A stretch of DNA of 64,000 nt from the NCBI RefSeq assembly GCF_007993045.1, contig NZ_VOOR01000002.1, positions 1 through 64,000 on the forward strand, given 5' to 3'. How positions within the stretch are numbered: the first letter of the stretch is position 1; each line of letters starts with the position of its first letter. Shown one piece after another: positions 34,635-43,804 of this stretch. The notes below the pieces were generated by a model. It was not told where the DNA came from. It saw only the letters and a list, made by a program, of their open reading frames with translations, and did no database searches. This DNA is from Phaeodactylibacter luteus (GTDB taxonomy: Bacteria > Bacteroidota > Bacteroidia > Chitinophagales > Saprospiraceae). Both the position numbers and the translations under genes were made by a program.

Positions 34635-34660
34635 AAGCATTAGGGCAGGCTGCGTTTTGC

Positions 34661-35152
34661 TCAGTACAATTTCTTGATGCGGGCTTTAGGCCCGGGGCAA
34701 AGCGCGGTATGGCAGCCCATGCAGCTGTCGACCATGTCCTCGAACAGCATTTTAGCCTTGGCGACATCAGCATTTTCCAGCGCTTTGAGTGTCTGAAGGT
34801 AGGATTGGGCATGCACTTTGTAGGTATCGGAAGCGGCTTTCTCTGGCTCTGTTGCCTCAGCGGTAAGGATCGCTTTGTAATCGAGGGTGATTTCAGGCTT
34901 TTCGCCATTTTCGATAGCGGATTTCATCCGTTCCGCTTCTTCGTACATGGCGCGCATGAGGAGGGCCAGCTCACTGTCGCCGTTGGGGTTGATAGGCTGC
35001 CGGATGATGATGGGTTTAGATGGGCTGCTGCCATCTGCTTCGGGCTTAGGGGCCGGTTGTTGGGCTCCGTTTTCAGTAGTGCAGGCGTAGGAGAGGGCCA
35101 TCAGTGTGCTGCAAAGGAGGAGTGCGGTGTAGAAGAGCGCGCGGTTGAACAT
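34661..35152 (-). CDS. Monohaem c-type cytochrome-like lipoprotein
   Basis: The 163-residue protein has a signal ending in LSYAC, a possible lipoprotein site, a Pro/Ser-rich linker and a helical domain. A single haem attachment motif CMGCH lies near the C-terminus (MVDSCMGCHTALCPGPK). The C-terminal location of the motif recalls cytochrome c-prime-like four-helix proteins. It probably sits in the periplasm carrying electrons or binding a small ligand; no partner is evident. Confidence 0.75.
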   Translation of the reverse strand: MFNRALFYTALLLCSTLMALSYACTTENGAQQPAPKPEADGSSPSKPIIIRQPINPNGDSELALLMRAMYEEAERMKSAIENGEKPEITLDYKAILTAEATEPEKAASDTYKVHAQSYLQTLKALENADVAKAKMLFEDMVDSCMGCHTALCPGPKARIKKLY

Positions 35153-35178
35153 GGCTTTTTTTTGGTAAAGATAAGAAA

Positions 35179-35206
35179 AGCGGCTGTACTGTGTCAGTAC
35201 AGCCGC
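35179..35206 (-). terminator. Terminator after the metalloprotease gene
   Basis: A perfect 13-bp stem AGCGGCTGTACTG / CAGTACAGCCGCT with a 3-base loop is followed on the minus strand by TTTTC. It lies 33 bp past the metalloprotease stop. Confidence 0.8.
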
Positions 35207-35238
35207 TCTGCTGTTGTGGCGGAAATGCCAGGGATGGG

Positions 35239-37767
35239 CTAGTGTGTATGCCAGCAGCCGAAGTGGCTATCGGCGGGCGTTTGGCCTATGCCGTTGCGGC
35301 CACTTGATGCTCCGCCAGGCATTTTCCCTTCTTCGATCATGTCAATGCGCGCGAGCAGGTCTTTGAGGTGTGCCCCTTGCATACCGTCGGCGCGTTTGGC
35401 AGCCTTCGCAATGTCTGCCTTTAGTGTTTCCAGTGTCATGCGGGCAATCGCCTTGGCATCGCTGATGTCAACATCGCCTCCAGCCATAAGCAGGCTGCCC
35501 ATTTGGCTGATATACGCCCGTTGCAGGTTGCGCCGGTAGGCATCGGGGGTTGAGCCCGCGCCAATTTCTGCAAAGATGCTGCGGCGGGTATCTTCGAACA
35601 GGTTGCTCATGGTGTAAGCCTGATTGCCGTTCAGCGCCTCGTTTTCCATCATGCGCTCGAGGCGGCTGCCTGTGAACAGGAGGTTGAGCCCGTAGTCCTG
35701 CAGCCCGCGGATAAGGTCAACGATGACAGTAGAGCCGACCCGCCCGATGATGTCTTGGTCGATCATCCATGTGGGGGTAGCAAAAAGTTGCCGGTTCAGG
35801 AAGTTGACTGCAGCGCGCTGCTTGTCTTTAGGCACATGCGTGTACACAATTCCTTCCTGATCGTAGGTTTTGTCGTATTCGTACACGCCCCCTATGTTGT
35901 TGCCGACATGGCCGACATAGCGGCGGAACTGCCCAGCAACCTGACGGTAGATTTCAGAGAGGTCTTCGTAGTCTTCCCCATCCCGGGCGGTCCACGTGAT
36001 CAGGTTGGGCACAATGCGCTTGAGGTTTGCTATGCCCAGGTCGCTGGCCTCTACGGCATCGCTGCCGATGTCTTCCGTTTGAGCGCTGGGGTCGACGACC
36101 CGCCACTGCTGCTGCCCATATCGGTAGATGGGGTCGTCATCGCGAGATTTGATCCACTCGTTGAGCACTGGGCGCTCCTCCTCTGCGGAAGCAGCCTCAG
36201 GCACGAGCTTGTACCCGTAGATGATGCTCCATTCGTCGTAGGGCCCGATTTTCGGCATGACACCTGCACCTTTGTCTTCTGGCTGAGCAACGTAATTGAA
36301 GCGTGCATAGTCCATAATGGAAGGGGCAACGCCCATGCGCTGTACAAAGCCCGGTGCGCGCAGAGAGTCAACAGGGTAAGCAACGCTTGAGCCCATATTA
36401 TGCGGGAGCCCGAGGGTGTGGCCTACTTCGTGAGCGGCCACAAACCGGATGAGCTCGCCCATGAGCTCGTCATCAAATTTCACTTTGCGGGCATCCGGAT
36501 AGACCGCAGCGGTCTGAATGAGGAACCAATTGCGCAGGAGGTTCATCACATTGTGGTACCAGATGATATCGCTTTCCAAGATTTCTCCAGTGCGGGGGTC
36601 GTGCACATGAGGCCCCATTGCATTTTGGATGTCAGTAGAAACGTATCGGATAACCGAATAGCGCACATCTTCGGGGCTCCATTCGGGGTCTTCTTCTTTG
36701 GAAGGAGGGTCTTTGGCGATGATTGCATTTTTGAAGCCTGCTTTTTCGAAAACCGCCTGCCAATCCTCTACACCTTTTTTCAGGTATGGCCGCCATTTTT
36801 CAGGGGTAGCGGGGTCTATATAGTAGACGATAGGCTTTTTGGGCGCTACGAGCTCGCCACGTTTGTAGGCGTCCATGTCTACGGGGTCGAGGCGCCACCG
36901 GGTGATGAAGCGCTTGGTGGCCGCTTTCTGTTCATCCAGGCTGTAATCGGTTTGGCGCAAGCTGAAATACCCTACCCGGTCATCGTAGTAGCGGGGCTGC
37001 CAGGGCTCTTCTGGCAGCTCGATGAACGATTGGTTCATCTCTATAGTCATAGACTCTGTGATCTGATTGTCGGGCAGCTCGTCCCCCCGGTAAGTGAGCA
37101 CTTGGCGGACTTCGACATTGGACGGGTAGGCTTTGATGTGCTTGATGAAGCTGCGGTTATTGTCAAGGCCTTTGATTTTGAAGGCTTTGCGCTGCCCATC
37201 AGTCATTGGGCCGAGCATAGGCACATCCGAAGAGAAGAACTTGGTCACATCGATGACATAGGCTGTAGAGTCCTCGTTCTGCGTTGCGACCTTGAACCGC
37301 TCGATGATGGGCTCGTAGTTGTTGTTTTTGACCGATTCATAGATGGGGTCGCCTTGAGTGGCAACGCTGTTGTAGCTTACGGAGCGCAACAGCAAGTGCC
37401 CGTCCATTTCCTGCCATCGGATGACTTGCTGTGGGCGGGACCGCATGCCAGCCCCTCCAAAGTTCAGGTTTTTGACATGCCCGGAAATCCGGCTGACGAC
37501 CAGGATTTCACGCTCCATCAATGACTTAGGCAGTTCGAAGTAATATTTGTCCTCTACTTTATGGACGGTAAAGAGGCCTTCATCAGAGATGGCATCCTCG
37601 GTAATGATGTCGGTATACCCTTTCTCTTTCTTTTTGCCCTTGCTATCGTCTGCCCCAGCTTCCTTAGGGTCTCCATCCCCTGGCCCGTCTTGGGCAAATG
37701 AGGGCGTAGTGCCAAAGGCGAGCAGTGCAGCGATCAGGCAGCACCAGATCAGTTGTTGTTTCTTCAT
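35239..37767 (-). CDS. Secreted zinc-dependent metalloprotease (DUF5117/DUF5118 type)
   Basis: This 842-residue protein has a signal peptide (about 1-25) and an acidic/charged linker, then large N-terminal domains of the DUF5118/DUF5117 type. Its zinc site is VAAHEVGHTLGLPHNMGSS (HExxHxxGxxH, metzincin-like), with SIMDYARFNYVAQPED, a Met-turn-like region, after it. Such enzymes are common secreted or periplasmic proteases in Bacteroidota. Substrates are unknown. It stands alone with its own terminator. Confidence 0.88.
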   Translation of the reverse strand: MKKQQLIWCCLIAALLAFGTTPSFAQDGPGDGDPKEAGADDSKGKKKEKGYTDIITEDAISDEGLFTVHKVEDKYYFELPKSLMEREILVVSRISGHVKNLNFGGAGMRSRPQQVIRWQEMDGHLLLRSVSYNSVATQGDPIYESVKNNNYEPIIERFKVATQNEDSTAYVIDVTKFFSSDVPMLGPMTDGQRKAFKIKGLDNNRSFIKHIKAYPSNVEVRQVLTYRGDELPDNQITESMTIEMNQSFIELPEEPWQPRYYDDRVGYFSLRQTDYSLDEQKAATKRFITRWRLDPVDMDAYKRGELVAPKKPIVYYIDPATPEKWRPYLKKGVEDWQAVFEKAGFKNAIIAKDPPSKEEDPEWSPEDVRYSVIRYVSTDIQNAMGPHVHDPRTGEILESDIIWYHNVMNLLRNWFLIQTAAVYPDARKVKFDDELMGELIRFVAAHEVGHTLGLPHNMGSSVAYPVDSLRAPGFVQRMGVAPSIMDYARFNYVAQPEDKGAGVMPKIGPYDEWSIIYGYKLVPEAASAEEERPVLNEWIKSRDDDPIYRYGQQQWRVVDPSAQTEDIGSDAVEASDLGIANLKRIVPNLITWTARDGEDYEDLSEIYRQVAGQFRRYVGHVGNNIGGVYEYDKTYDQEGIVYTHVPKDKQRAAVNFLNRQLFATPTWMIDQDIIGRVGSTVIVDLIRGLQDYGLNLLFTGSRLERMMENEALNGNQAYTMSNLFEDTRRSIFAEIGAGSTPDAYRRNLQRAYISQMGSLLMAGGDVDISDAKAIARMTLETLKADIAKAAKRADGMQGAHLKDLLARIDMIEEGKMPGGASSGRNGIGQTPADSHFGCWHTH

Positions 37768-37935
37768 ACGTTGGTATATGGTTTGGTTTGGCTAAATGAA
37801 CCTGTGAATACGGTTGTAATAGCTGAAAGCTGCCTTTTGTTGTAAACGGGGCGGCTTGCAGTGCTGCCAAGTTAAGGAATCTCGGGCAGGGGGCAGGGGC
37901 GATTTTTTTGCGAAAGTGGTGTTTAGACAACGAGG

Positions 37936-37978
37936 CGCAAAAAAAAGCAGCCCGGCTACAGACGAGCCAGGCTGCTTT
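37936..37978 (-). terminator. Terminator after the SPFH gene
   Basis: The minus strand forms AGCAGCCTGGCT / AGCCGGGCTGCT followed by eight T, 20 bp after the SPFH stop. Confidence 0.8.
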
Positions 37979-37998
37979 CTCCGGCGGGAAGGCTAAGG

Positions 37999-38934
37999 TT
38001 AGTGCCCGTTGCCGTTGGTCAGGGTCTGTTGCTTCATTTCTTCCCCCATTTTTTGGGCTGTGACGAACGAGGCGGTCATCTGCGAAAGCATATCTGCGCC
38101 AGCGCTTGGCGCATTGGGCATCATGATGAGGTTGCTGTTGGCATTTTCCCCCATGGCCTGAAGGGTGTCGTAGTGCTGGGTGACCACGATCAGGGCAGAA
38201 GCTTCCTGGGAGTTGATGCCTACTTTATTGAGCACTTCGACCGACTCTTCAAGCCCGCGTGCGATTTCACGCCGCTGATCGGCTATGCCTTGGCCCTGCA
38301 AACGCTTGCTCTCTGCCTCCGCTCGCGCTTTAGCTACGATCCGGATGCGGTCTGCTTCCCCTTCATACTCAGCAGCAAGCTTTACCCGCTCAGCAGCGTT
38401 GATGCGGTTCATGGCATTTTTGACTTCAATATCCGGGTCTATATCCGTGACTAGGGCTTTGACGATGCCATAGCCGTACTCGTTCATGGACTCCTCCAGC
38501 TCCCGGCGGATAGCCAGGGCGATATCGTCTTTGCGCTCAAAAACATCATCGAGCTTCATTTTAGGGACTTCTGCCCGGACGGTGTCAAAAACATAAGCCG
38601 TAATCTGCTCGTGGGAGTTTTCAAGGCGGTAGAAGGCATCGTATATTTTATCTGAGAGGATATAATATTGGACCGATACCCTCAGCTTGACGAAAACGTT
38701 GTCTCGGGTTTTGGTCTCGACATGAACATCGAGCTGTTGCACTTTGAGGCTTACCCGGCCGGCGATGCGGTCGATAATGGGGATTTTAAATTGAAGCCCG
38801 GAGCGTTTGATGCTGTGGAAGCGGCCCAGCCGTTCCACCAAAGCTGCAGACTGCTGGCGCACGGTGAAAATGCCAGTGAACAAGATGATCAGCCCCAAGA
38901 AGATGATGAGAATAATTGCAGGTGAAAATGGCAT
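37999..38934 (-). CDS. SPFH/Band 7 membrane-scaffold protein
   Basis: This 311-residue protein of the stomatin/prohibitin group organises membrane microdomains. An N-terminal hydrophobic segment (PAIILIIFLGLIILFTGIFT) anchors it. The SPFH domain (about 25-180: LVERLGRFHSIKRSGLQFKI and LDVHVETKTRDNVFVKLRVS) is followed by a charged coiled coil (YEGEADRIRIVAKARAEAES). I chose the ATG at 38934 over 38961 because the nine extra residues are not typical. Confidence 0.9.
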   Translation of the reverse strand: MPFSPAIILIIFLGLIILFTGIFTVRQQSAALVERLGRFHSIKRSGLQFKIPIIDRIAGRVSLKVQQLDVHVETKTRDNVFVKLRVSVQYYILSDKIYDAFYRLENSHEQITAYVFDTVRAEVPKMKLDDVFERKDDIALAIRRELEESMNEYGYGIVKALVTDIDPDIEVKNAMNRINAAERVKLAAEYEGEADRIRIVAKARAEAESKRLQGQGIADQRREIARGLEESVEVLNKVGINSQEASALIVVTQHYDTLQAMGENANSNLIMMPNAPSAGADMLSQMTASFVTAQKMGEEMKQQTLTNGNGH

Positions 38935-39074
38935 AGGGATTAAGGTTGAAAGGATTAACAATAGGTAGGCTCAGTGCTGAGCGCTACGATTGAACACCCT
39001 ATGAATATACGGCAAACTCGTTGTTTATTAGCTTTTTTGGGATAAAAACCCACAAATAGTCGACGGTACAGGCC

Positions 39075-39773
39075 TTACAGCTTCCATCGGAGCCGGAGTA
39101 TCCAACGGTATTCCATCGGGCCGGAGGGCGCGCCCCTGCCCGTTCGGTTCTCGAGCCCTGCCTCAAGGGCCTGCCCATTGTGCAGCCACCAGCCAATGCC
39201 CGTGTAGAATCGCTGCTCCCTTAGCTCCCAAGGCTGATGTTCGAACGGGTAGGCGACCAGCTCAGCCTGATGGTTGAGGTAGGCTTCCCCGGGGTCTAGC
39301 TTTTCCCCTTGCAGCGGATAATCCAGGCCGCCCCTGAGCCGCCACCTGTGGCGGGCCTGAAAGGCGTTGTTGCTGAAAAGGCGCTGTTCAGCCATCAGCC
39401 GTTCCCGGAAACGGAGCTTGCCTTTGCGCTGCACAATGCTGACCTGCTGGGAAAAACGGTGCTCCCAGGTAGGGCTGCCCTGCCCGAGGCTGCGGGCGGC
39501 GACACGGTAGGCCCCTCCAAACGCGGCATCTGGCCCCGGAGCGTAAGCTGCTCCCACTTGAGTGTAAAAGAGGGTAGGGGCTAACCCCGCCCCTTCGGTG
39601 TCTGCCCAACGGTTCCGGAACTCGGCCTGCAAGTCGCCCTTCCACTTGCCTGGCAAATTGAAGCCGAAGTCGATTTGGGTGAACTGTTCTGCGGTATGCT
39701 GAGCTTGTGCAGAGGAAAGGGGCAGCATTTGGGCGAGCAGCCCCAAAGCTGCCGGCAGGAAGTAGCGGTTCAT
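39075..39773 (-). CDS. DUF2490 outer-membrane beta-barrel protein
   Basis: This 232-residue protein has a signal peptide (ending at SAQAQ) and alternating beta-strand patterns that end in WILRLRWKL, a typical barrel C-terminus. The sequence matches DUF2490 (FRNRWADTEGAGLAPTLFYT, RFRERLMAEQRLF). It is probably an outer-membrane barrel of unknown cargo. It follows the PepSY-like gene on the same strand by 40 bp and may share its transcript. Confidence 0.8.
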   Translation of the reverse strand: MNRYFLPAALGLLAQMLPLSSAQAQHTAEQFTQIDFGFNLPGKWKGDLQAEFRNRWADTEGAGLAPTLFYTQVGAAYAPGPDAAFGGAYRVAARSLGQGSPTWEHRFSQQVSIVQRKGKLRFRERLMAEQRLFSNNAFQARHRWRLRGGLDYPLQGEKLDPGEAYLNHQAELVAYPFEHQPWELREQRFYTGIGWWLHNGQALEAGLENRTGRGAPSGPMEYRWILRLRWKL

Positions 39774-39813
39774 TGGCCTGTGGTTTTATGTAGGCTAAAG
39801 CTTGGGAAGGGCT

Positions 39814-40350
39814 TTAAAAGAAAAGGAAATCATTGGGGCGCTGTTCTATGGCCCGTACAGATTGCCATTCGCCTTGGGGAGAGGTTTGGACTTCGAAGTA
39901 TTGGAAAGCTTGGCCTTCTTCTTTTGCTTTTATCTCGATTTCGTACCCTAGCAGCTCGCCACCGGGCGAAAGCTGCTCTTGCAGCCGTTTGATTTTGTAA
40001 CGGCTGAACCGGGCGGAGAGCTGTCGCTGCAGTGCCTCGCCTACCTGCCTGGGCAAACTATCGCTATTTGGGAGGAGCCGTTCAATATCATGCAATTTGC
40101 CAGATGGCTCAAACTTCACGCTGTAGCGGTAGCCTTGGTAATTGAATTTGGCTTCCAGGAAACGGCCCGCCTCGTTTTGTTCTTCATAATACCGTGCACG
40201 GCTGCCCCCTGGGAAGCTTCCCTCTAGGAAATCCAGAGCAGGCTGTGGGAATGTGCTTTTAGGGGTGCGCGACTCCTGCTCTGTTTTTTGGGCGTTCAGG
40301 AGCGCGGGGGCAGTGAATAGGACTAAGAGCAAAAAAGCATGAATACGCAT
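39814..40350 (-). CDS. PepSY-like secreted protein
   Basis: The 178-residue protein has a signal peptide (about 1-20) and then a repeated alpha-beta pattern of the PepSY-like (DUF2874) type. FLEAKFNYQGYRYSVKFEPSG and GYEIEIKAKEEGQAFQYFEV are characteristic segments. PepSY-like proteins are proposed protease-inhibitor or metal-binding periplasmic proteins; the role is inferred. It lies just upstream of the DUF2490 barrel. Confidence 0.7.
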   Translation of the reverse strand: MRIHAFLLLVLFTAPALLNAQKTEQESRTPKSTFPQPALDFLEGSFPGGSRARYYEEQNEAGRFLEAKFNYQGYRYSVKFEPSGKLHDIERLLPNSDSLPRQVGEALQRQLSARFSRYKIKRLQEQLSPGGELLGYEIEIKAKEEGQAFQYFEVQTSPQGEWQSVRAIEQRPNDFLFF

Positions 40351-40500
40351 CTGTTGTCTTGTTTTTGCACAGGCAAAGGGCTATGCCGGGCTGTTGAAAG
40401 AACAAGGCAGGTCAGCGGAGTGTTTGCAGCAAATGCTTTTCCAGGTTGTTGTTTTACTCAGCTAATGTTTCCTGACAAAAAAAACAAATACAAAAAATCA

Positions 40501-40509
40501 GATTTACAG
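40501..40509 (+). repeat. Left target-site duplication of copy G
   Basis: GATTTACAG occurs here and again at 40712-40720, exactly bounding repeat copy G. Confidence 0.8.
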
Positions 40510-40711
40510 GGCGCAAACCAAATTGTCGTCTTTTTTGCCTGCCCTGCCGCAAGGATAGGGGGCCTGCCCCTGCCCGATGGCAGGTGCCGCTATGCTACGG
40601 GGCTCGCTATCCGCTCGGCCTTATCAGGCCTGCCGCCCCTCCGCAGCGCTAGGCCAATGCCAGGCTAGAGCCCCAAAAGCATAAACACCTGCGGCATTTT
40701 GGTTCACGCCC
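40510..40711 (+). mobile_element. MITE-like intergenic repeat, copy G (reference copy)
   Basis: This 202-bp copy is the best preserved. It starts GGCGCAAACCAAATTGTCG and ends CGGCATTTTGGTTCACGCCC; these are inverted repeats with few mismatches. A perfect 9-bp duplication GATTTACAG flanks it. The right duplication contains the TAA stop of pntB, so insertion occurred at the very end of that gene. There is no coding potential; the interior has conserved GC-rich stem-forming blocks. Confidence 0.88.
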
Positions 40712-40714
40712 GAT

Positions 40715-42121
40715 TTACAGCGACTTAATCTCTCCTGCGAGCTTGGCGAGGGAATCTTTGGCATCCCCAAACAGCATACGGGTTTTGTCATGGAAAAACA
40801 GCGGGTTTTGGATGCCCGCATACCCGGGGCTCATGCTGCGCTTCAGGACAATCACGTTCTTGGCGTCCCAAACCTTAAGCACAGGCATGCCATAAATAGG
40901 GCTGCCCGGATCGTCGTCAGCCGCGGGGTTGACCACATCATTGGCCCCGACAATGACGACGATATCGGTATCCTTCAGGGCTGCGTTCGCCTCTTCAAGG
41001 TCTAGCAACTTGGGGTAAGGCACATCTGCTTCTGCCAAGAGGACATTCATGTGCCCCGGCATACGGCCGGCTACCGGGTGGATAGCGTACCGCACCTCTA
41101 CACCGTTCTTTTCCAGCAGTTCATCCACTTCTTTGCATACTTTTTGGGCTTGGGCTACCGCCAGCCCGTAACCGGGGACAATGATGGCCGAGCTGGCATA
41201 AAACAGTTGGATGGCCGCATCATTGAGGGATACCTCTTTGGCCACGAGCCCATCGGCCTGCCCTGCAGCGCTGCTGCTGCCGCCCCCGCCAAAGCCACCG
41301 ATGAGCACATTGAGCAGGGAGCGGTTCATAGCGTCGCACATCAGCACGGTAAGGATGGTGCCAGAAGCCCCTACCAAAATCCCGCCTACGAGCATAAATT
41401 GTGAGCCATAGATGAGCCCAGTGACAGCAGCGGAAAGCCCCGTAAAGGAATTGAGCAGAGAAATGACAACGGGCATATCCGCCCCGCCGATTGGGGCTAC
41501 AAAAGAAAAGCCATAGATCAGGGACAGGGCCATAAAGAGGCTGCCGAGGGCCAGGCTTCCTGATGACCCGGCGGCTGCCAGGTAGATGCCTAGCCCCAGG
41601 GTCACAGCGAGCAGGGCAAGATTGATGGCGCTGTGCCGTGGCAGTGCCACCTGACTGTCATTGACCAGGCCTTGCAGCTTTCCGTAGGCCAGCAGGCTGC
41701 CGGTGAAAGAGACTCCGCCTATCAGCAGGGCTGAGAGCACAATAGACAGGCCGGCAAGATCAAGCGGTTTGCTGCCTTCATAAAAAGGGAACAGCTCTGC
41801 ATAGGCGAGCACAACTGCGCAGGCCCCGCCAAGCCCATTGAAGATAGACACCATCTGCGGCATAGCTGTCATCTGCACTTTCTTAGCAGAAACGAGCCCG
41901 ATCGCGGCACCTACTGCGAGCGCCCCGGCAATCCAAAGGTAGTTATTGGAGGCCCCTTCTATAGGCTGGAAGAGGGCTGCCAAAATGGCGATGACCATGC
42001 CGGAGCCGGCTACGATATTCCCTTTCCGGGCGGTATCGGGGGAGCTGAGCAGGCGCAGGCCCCAAACAAAGGCGAGGGACCCGGCCAGGTAAGCGATATT
42101 GATGATGAATTCGAGTAGCAT
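40715..42121 (-). CDS. pntB: NAD(P) transhydrogenase subunit beta
   Basis: This 468-residue integral membrane protein uses the proton gradient to move hydride from NADH to NADP+. About eight or nine membrane helices (residues 1-265) precede a soluble NADP-binding domain (GYGLAVAQAQKVCKEVDELL, IVVIVGANDVVNPAADDDPG, VIVLKRSMSPGYAG). It is the third gene of the three-gene transhydrogenase operon. Its stop codon lies in the target-site duplication of repeat G. Confidence 0.94.
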   Translation of the reverse strand: MLLEFIINIAYLAGSLAFVWGLRLLSSPDTARKGNIVAGSGMVIAILAALFQPIEGASNNYLWIAGALAVGAAIGLVSAKKVQMTAMPQMVSIFNGLGGACAVVLAYAELFPFYEGSKPLDLAGLSIVLSALLIGGVSFTGSLLAYGKLQGLVNDSQVALPRHSAINLALLAVTLGLGIYLAAAGSSGSLALGSLFMALSLIYGFSFVAPIGGADMPVVISLLNSFTGLSAAVTGLIYGSQFMLVGGILVGASGTILTVLMCDAMNRSLLNVLIGGFGGGGSSSAAGQADGLVAKEVSLNDAAIQLFYASSAIIVPGYGLAVAQAQKVCKEVDELLEKNGVEVRYAIHPVAGRMPGHMNVLLAEADVPYPKLLDLEEANAALKDTDIVVIVGANDVVNPAADDDPGSPIYGMPVLKVWDAKNVIVLKRSMSPGYAGIQNPLFFHDKTRMLFGDAKDSLAKLAGEIKSL

Positions 42122-42178
42122 ATCGATAGGTATTCAGCAAGGGGCATATGCCCCTGACAGTTGACAACAGGGGTTCTT

Positions 42179-42496
42179 TTAACGCTTCTTCTTTTTGAAC
42201 ATTTCCAGCATGCGGTCAGTAACTGCAAAGCCGCCTGCCACATTGACCATCCCCAGGACTACGCCCAGGAAGCCCAAGCCGAGCATCAGGTAATCTTCAG
42301 GGCCAGACTGCCGGATGAGGAAGATCGCACCAATGATGACAACCCCCGATATGGCATTGGCGCCCGACATCAGGGGCGTGTGAAGTACAGTCGGCACTTT
42401 GGAAATGACTTCGAAGCCCAGTATTATGGTGAAAAGGAGCAAATAGATGAGGAGCAGGTTGCTGTCCTCATTGAAGAATGTAATCAGGCTTTCCAT
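42179..42496 (-). CDS. pntAB: NAD(P) transhydrogenase alpha subunit, membrane part
   Basis: This 105-residue protein is the second half of the split alpha subunit. It has three hydrophobic segments (LLIYLLLFTIILGFEVISK, AISGVVIIGAIFLI, YLMLGLGFLGVVLGMVNVAG) and the conserved KVPTVLHTPLMSGANAISG. The ATG at 42496 is preferred over 42532, which overlaps pntA. It lies between pntA and pntB. Confidence 0.92.
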   Translation of the reverse strand: MESLITFFNEDSNLLLIYLLLFTIILGFEVISKVPTVLHTPLMSGANAISGVVIIGAIFLIRQSGPEDYLMLGLGFLGVVLGMVNVAGGFAVTDRMLEMFKKKKR

Positions 42497-42498
42497 AG

Positions 42499-43590
42499 TT
42501 ATTCTTTTTCTGCGGCTGGCTTGGTAATGCAAGCACCGCCGATGATCTCATTGGTGTAGTCGAGGTTGAGCTGCCCATCTGAGGTGATGTACTTCAGGAA
42601 GTTGACAACGTTGTTCGAGTACAGCTGACTGGCGTCCTGTGGCATTAGGGCCGCGAGGTTGGAGTTGCCCAAAATGGAAATGCCATGGTGCACCCTCAGC
42701 TCATTGTCTTGAGATAGCTCACAGTTGCCGCCGGTAGAGGAGGCCAGGTCGATAATGACAGAGCCGGGCTTCATACGCTCTACCGTGGAAGCAGGGACCA
42801 AGATAGGAGCTTTGCGCCCTCTTACCTGTGCGGTAGTGATGATGACATCTGCTTTCATGGCACGCGCCTGTACTTCTTCCCGCTGCTTTTGGAGGAAAGC
42901 TTCGCTCTGTTCCACGCCATATCCACCGGCTCCGGCATCCTCGCGCGCGCCTTCGATCTCGATAAACTTCGCGCCCAAGCTTTTTACCTCTTCTTTTGCC
43001 GCTGAGCGGGTGTCGAAAGCTTCCACCTGTGCGCCCAGCCTGCGGGCGGTAGCAATGGCCTGCAGCCCTGCAACACCTGCGCCCAGCACCAATACCGTAG
43101 CGGGGCGGATGCTGCCTGCTGCGGTGATCATCATTGGGAAATAGCGGGGCAATAGGCGGGCGGCTTCTAATACGGCCTTGTAGCCGGCTACAGCAGCCAT
43201 AGAAGAGAGCACATCCATAGATTGCGCCAAGGTGGTACGCGGGATCATGTCCAGGCTGAATGCATTCAGGCCAGCTTTGGAAAGCTTCCCACTTACGCTC
43301 TCGTCCACAAAGGGCTGGAATTGGGCAATCAGCCAAGCCCCAGGCTTGATGCTTGGCCACTCTGTTTCAGGCAGTGGGCTGATGCTCAGTAGTATATCTG
43401 CCTTGCCGAGGAGCTCAGCCCTACTAAACACATCTACACTGCTGTAGGCTTCATCGGGGAAAAGTGCCCCTTCGCCTGCGCCTTCTTCCAAGAGCAGGCT
43501 AAAGCCTGCGGCTTGGAGCTTAGGTACAGCATCGGGTGTGAGCGCCACGCGGGCATCGCCCTGAGGCTCTTTAAGGATTGCTAATTTCAT
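42499..43590 (-). CDS. pntA: NAD(P) transhydrogenase alpha subunit, NAD-binding part
   Basis: This 363-residue soluble domain binds NAD(H). It begins like alanine dehydrogenase (MKLAILKEPQGDARVALTPD) and has the dinucleotide motif VLVLGAGVAGLQAIATARRLG, with EAFDTRSAAKEEVKSLGAKF after it. IIDLASSTGGNCELS is a family marker. The ATG at 43590 is used, giving the usual length. Three genes are spaced by 2 and 57 bp, a clear operon. Confidence 0.94.
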   Translation of the reverse strand: MKLAILKEPQGDARVALTPDAVPKLQAAGFSLLLEEGAGEGALFPDEAYSSVDVFSRAELLGKADILLSISPLPETEWPSIKPGAWLIAQFQPFVDESVSGKLSKAGLNAFSLDMIPRTTLAQSMDVLSSMAAVAGYKAVLEAARLLPRYFPMMITAAGSIRPATVLVLGAGVAGLQAIATARRLGAQVEAFDTRSAAKEEVKSLGAKFIEIEGAREDAGAGGYGVEQSEAFLQKQREEVQARAMKADVIITTAQVRGRKAPILVPASTVERMKPGSVIIDLASSTGGNCELSQDNELRVHHGISILGNSNLAALMPQDASQLYSNNVVNFLKYITSDGQLNLDYTNEIIGGACITKPAAEKE

Positions 43591-43804
43591 GGTACAACAG
43601 GAGTCAGTTCTTTGGAAAGGTAGCGCCAAATAATAGTTTTGCCAAGAAAACTAATGCAGAATTATTAGCCTGTAAACCAATCGGATAGATGTAGATATGA
43701 GGAAGGATAGCACCGCTAAGCCCTGATCCTTAGCAGGTTGCAGCACTGGGCTTTACCGGCTTTCAAATGGGGCAGCCGGTAAAAAATATTGGGCGGATGG
43801 CTAG

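Noticed and set aside
36400-37524. 374-codon plus-strand frame across the metalloprotease gene
   Set aside because: It is a shadow of the metalloprotease gene, whose zinc motif and signal peptide are clear.
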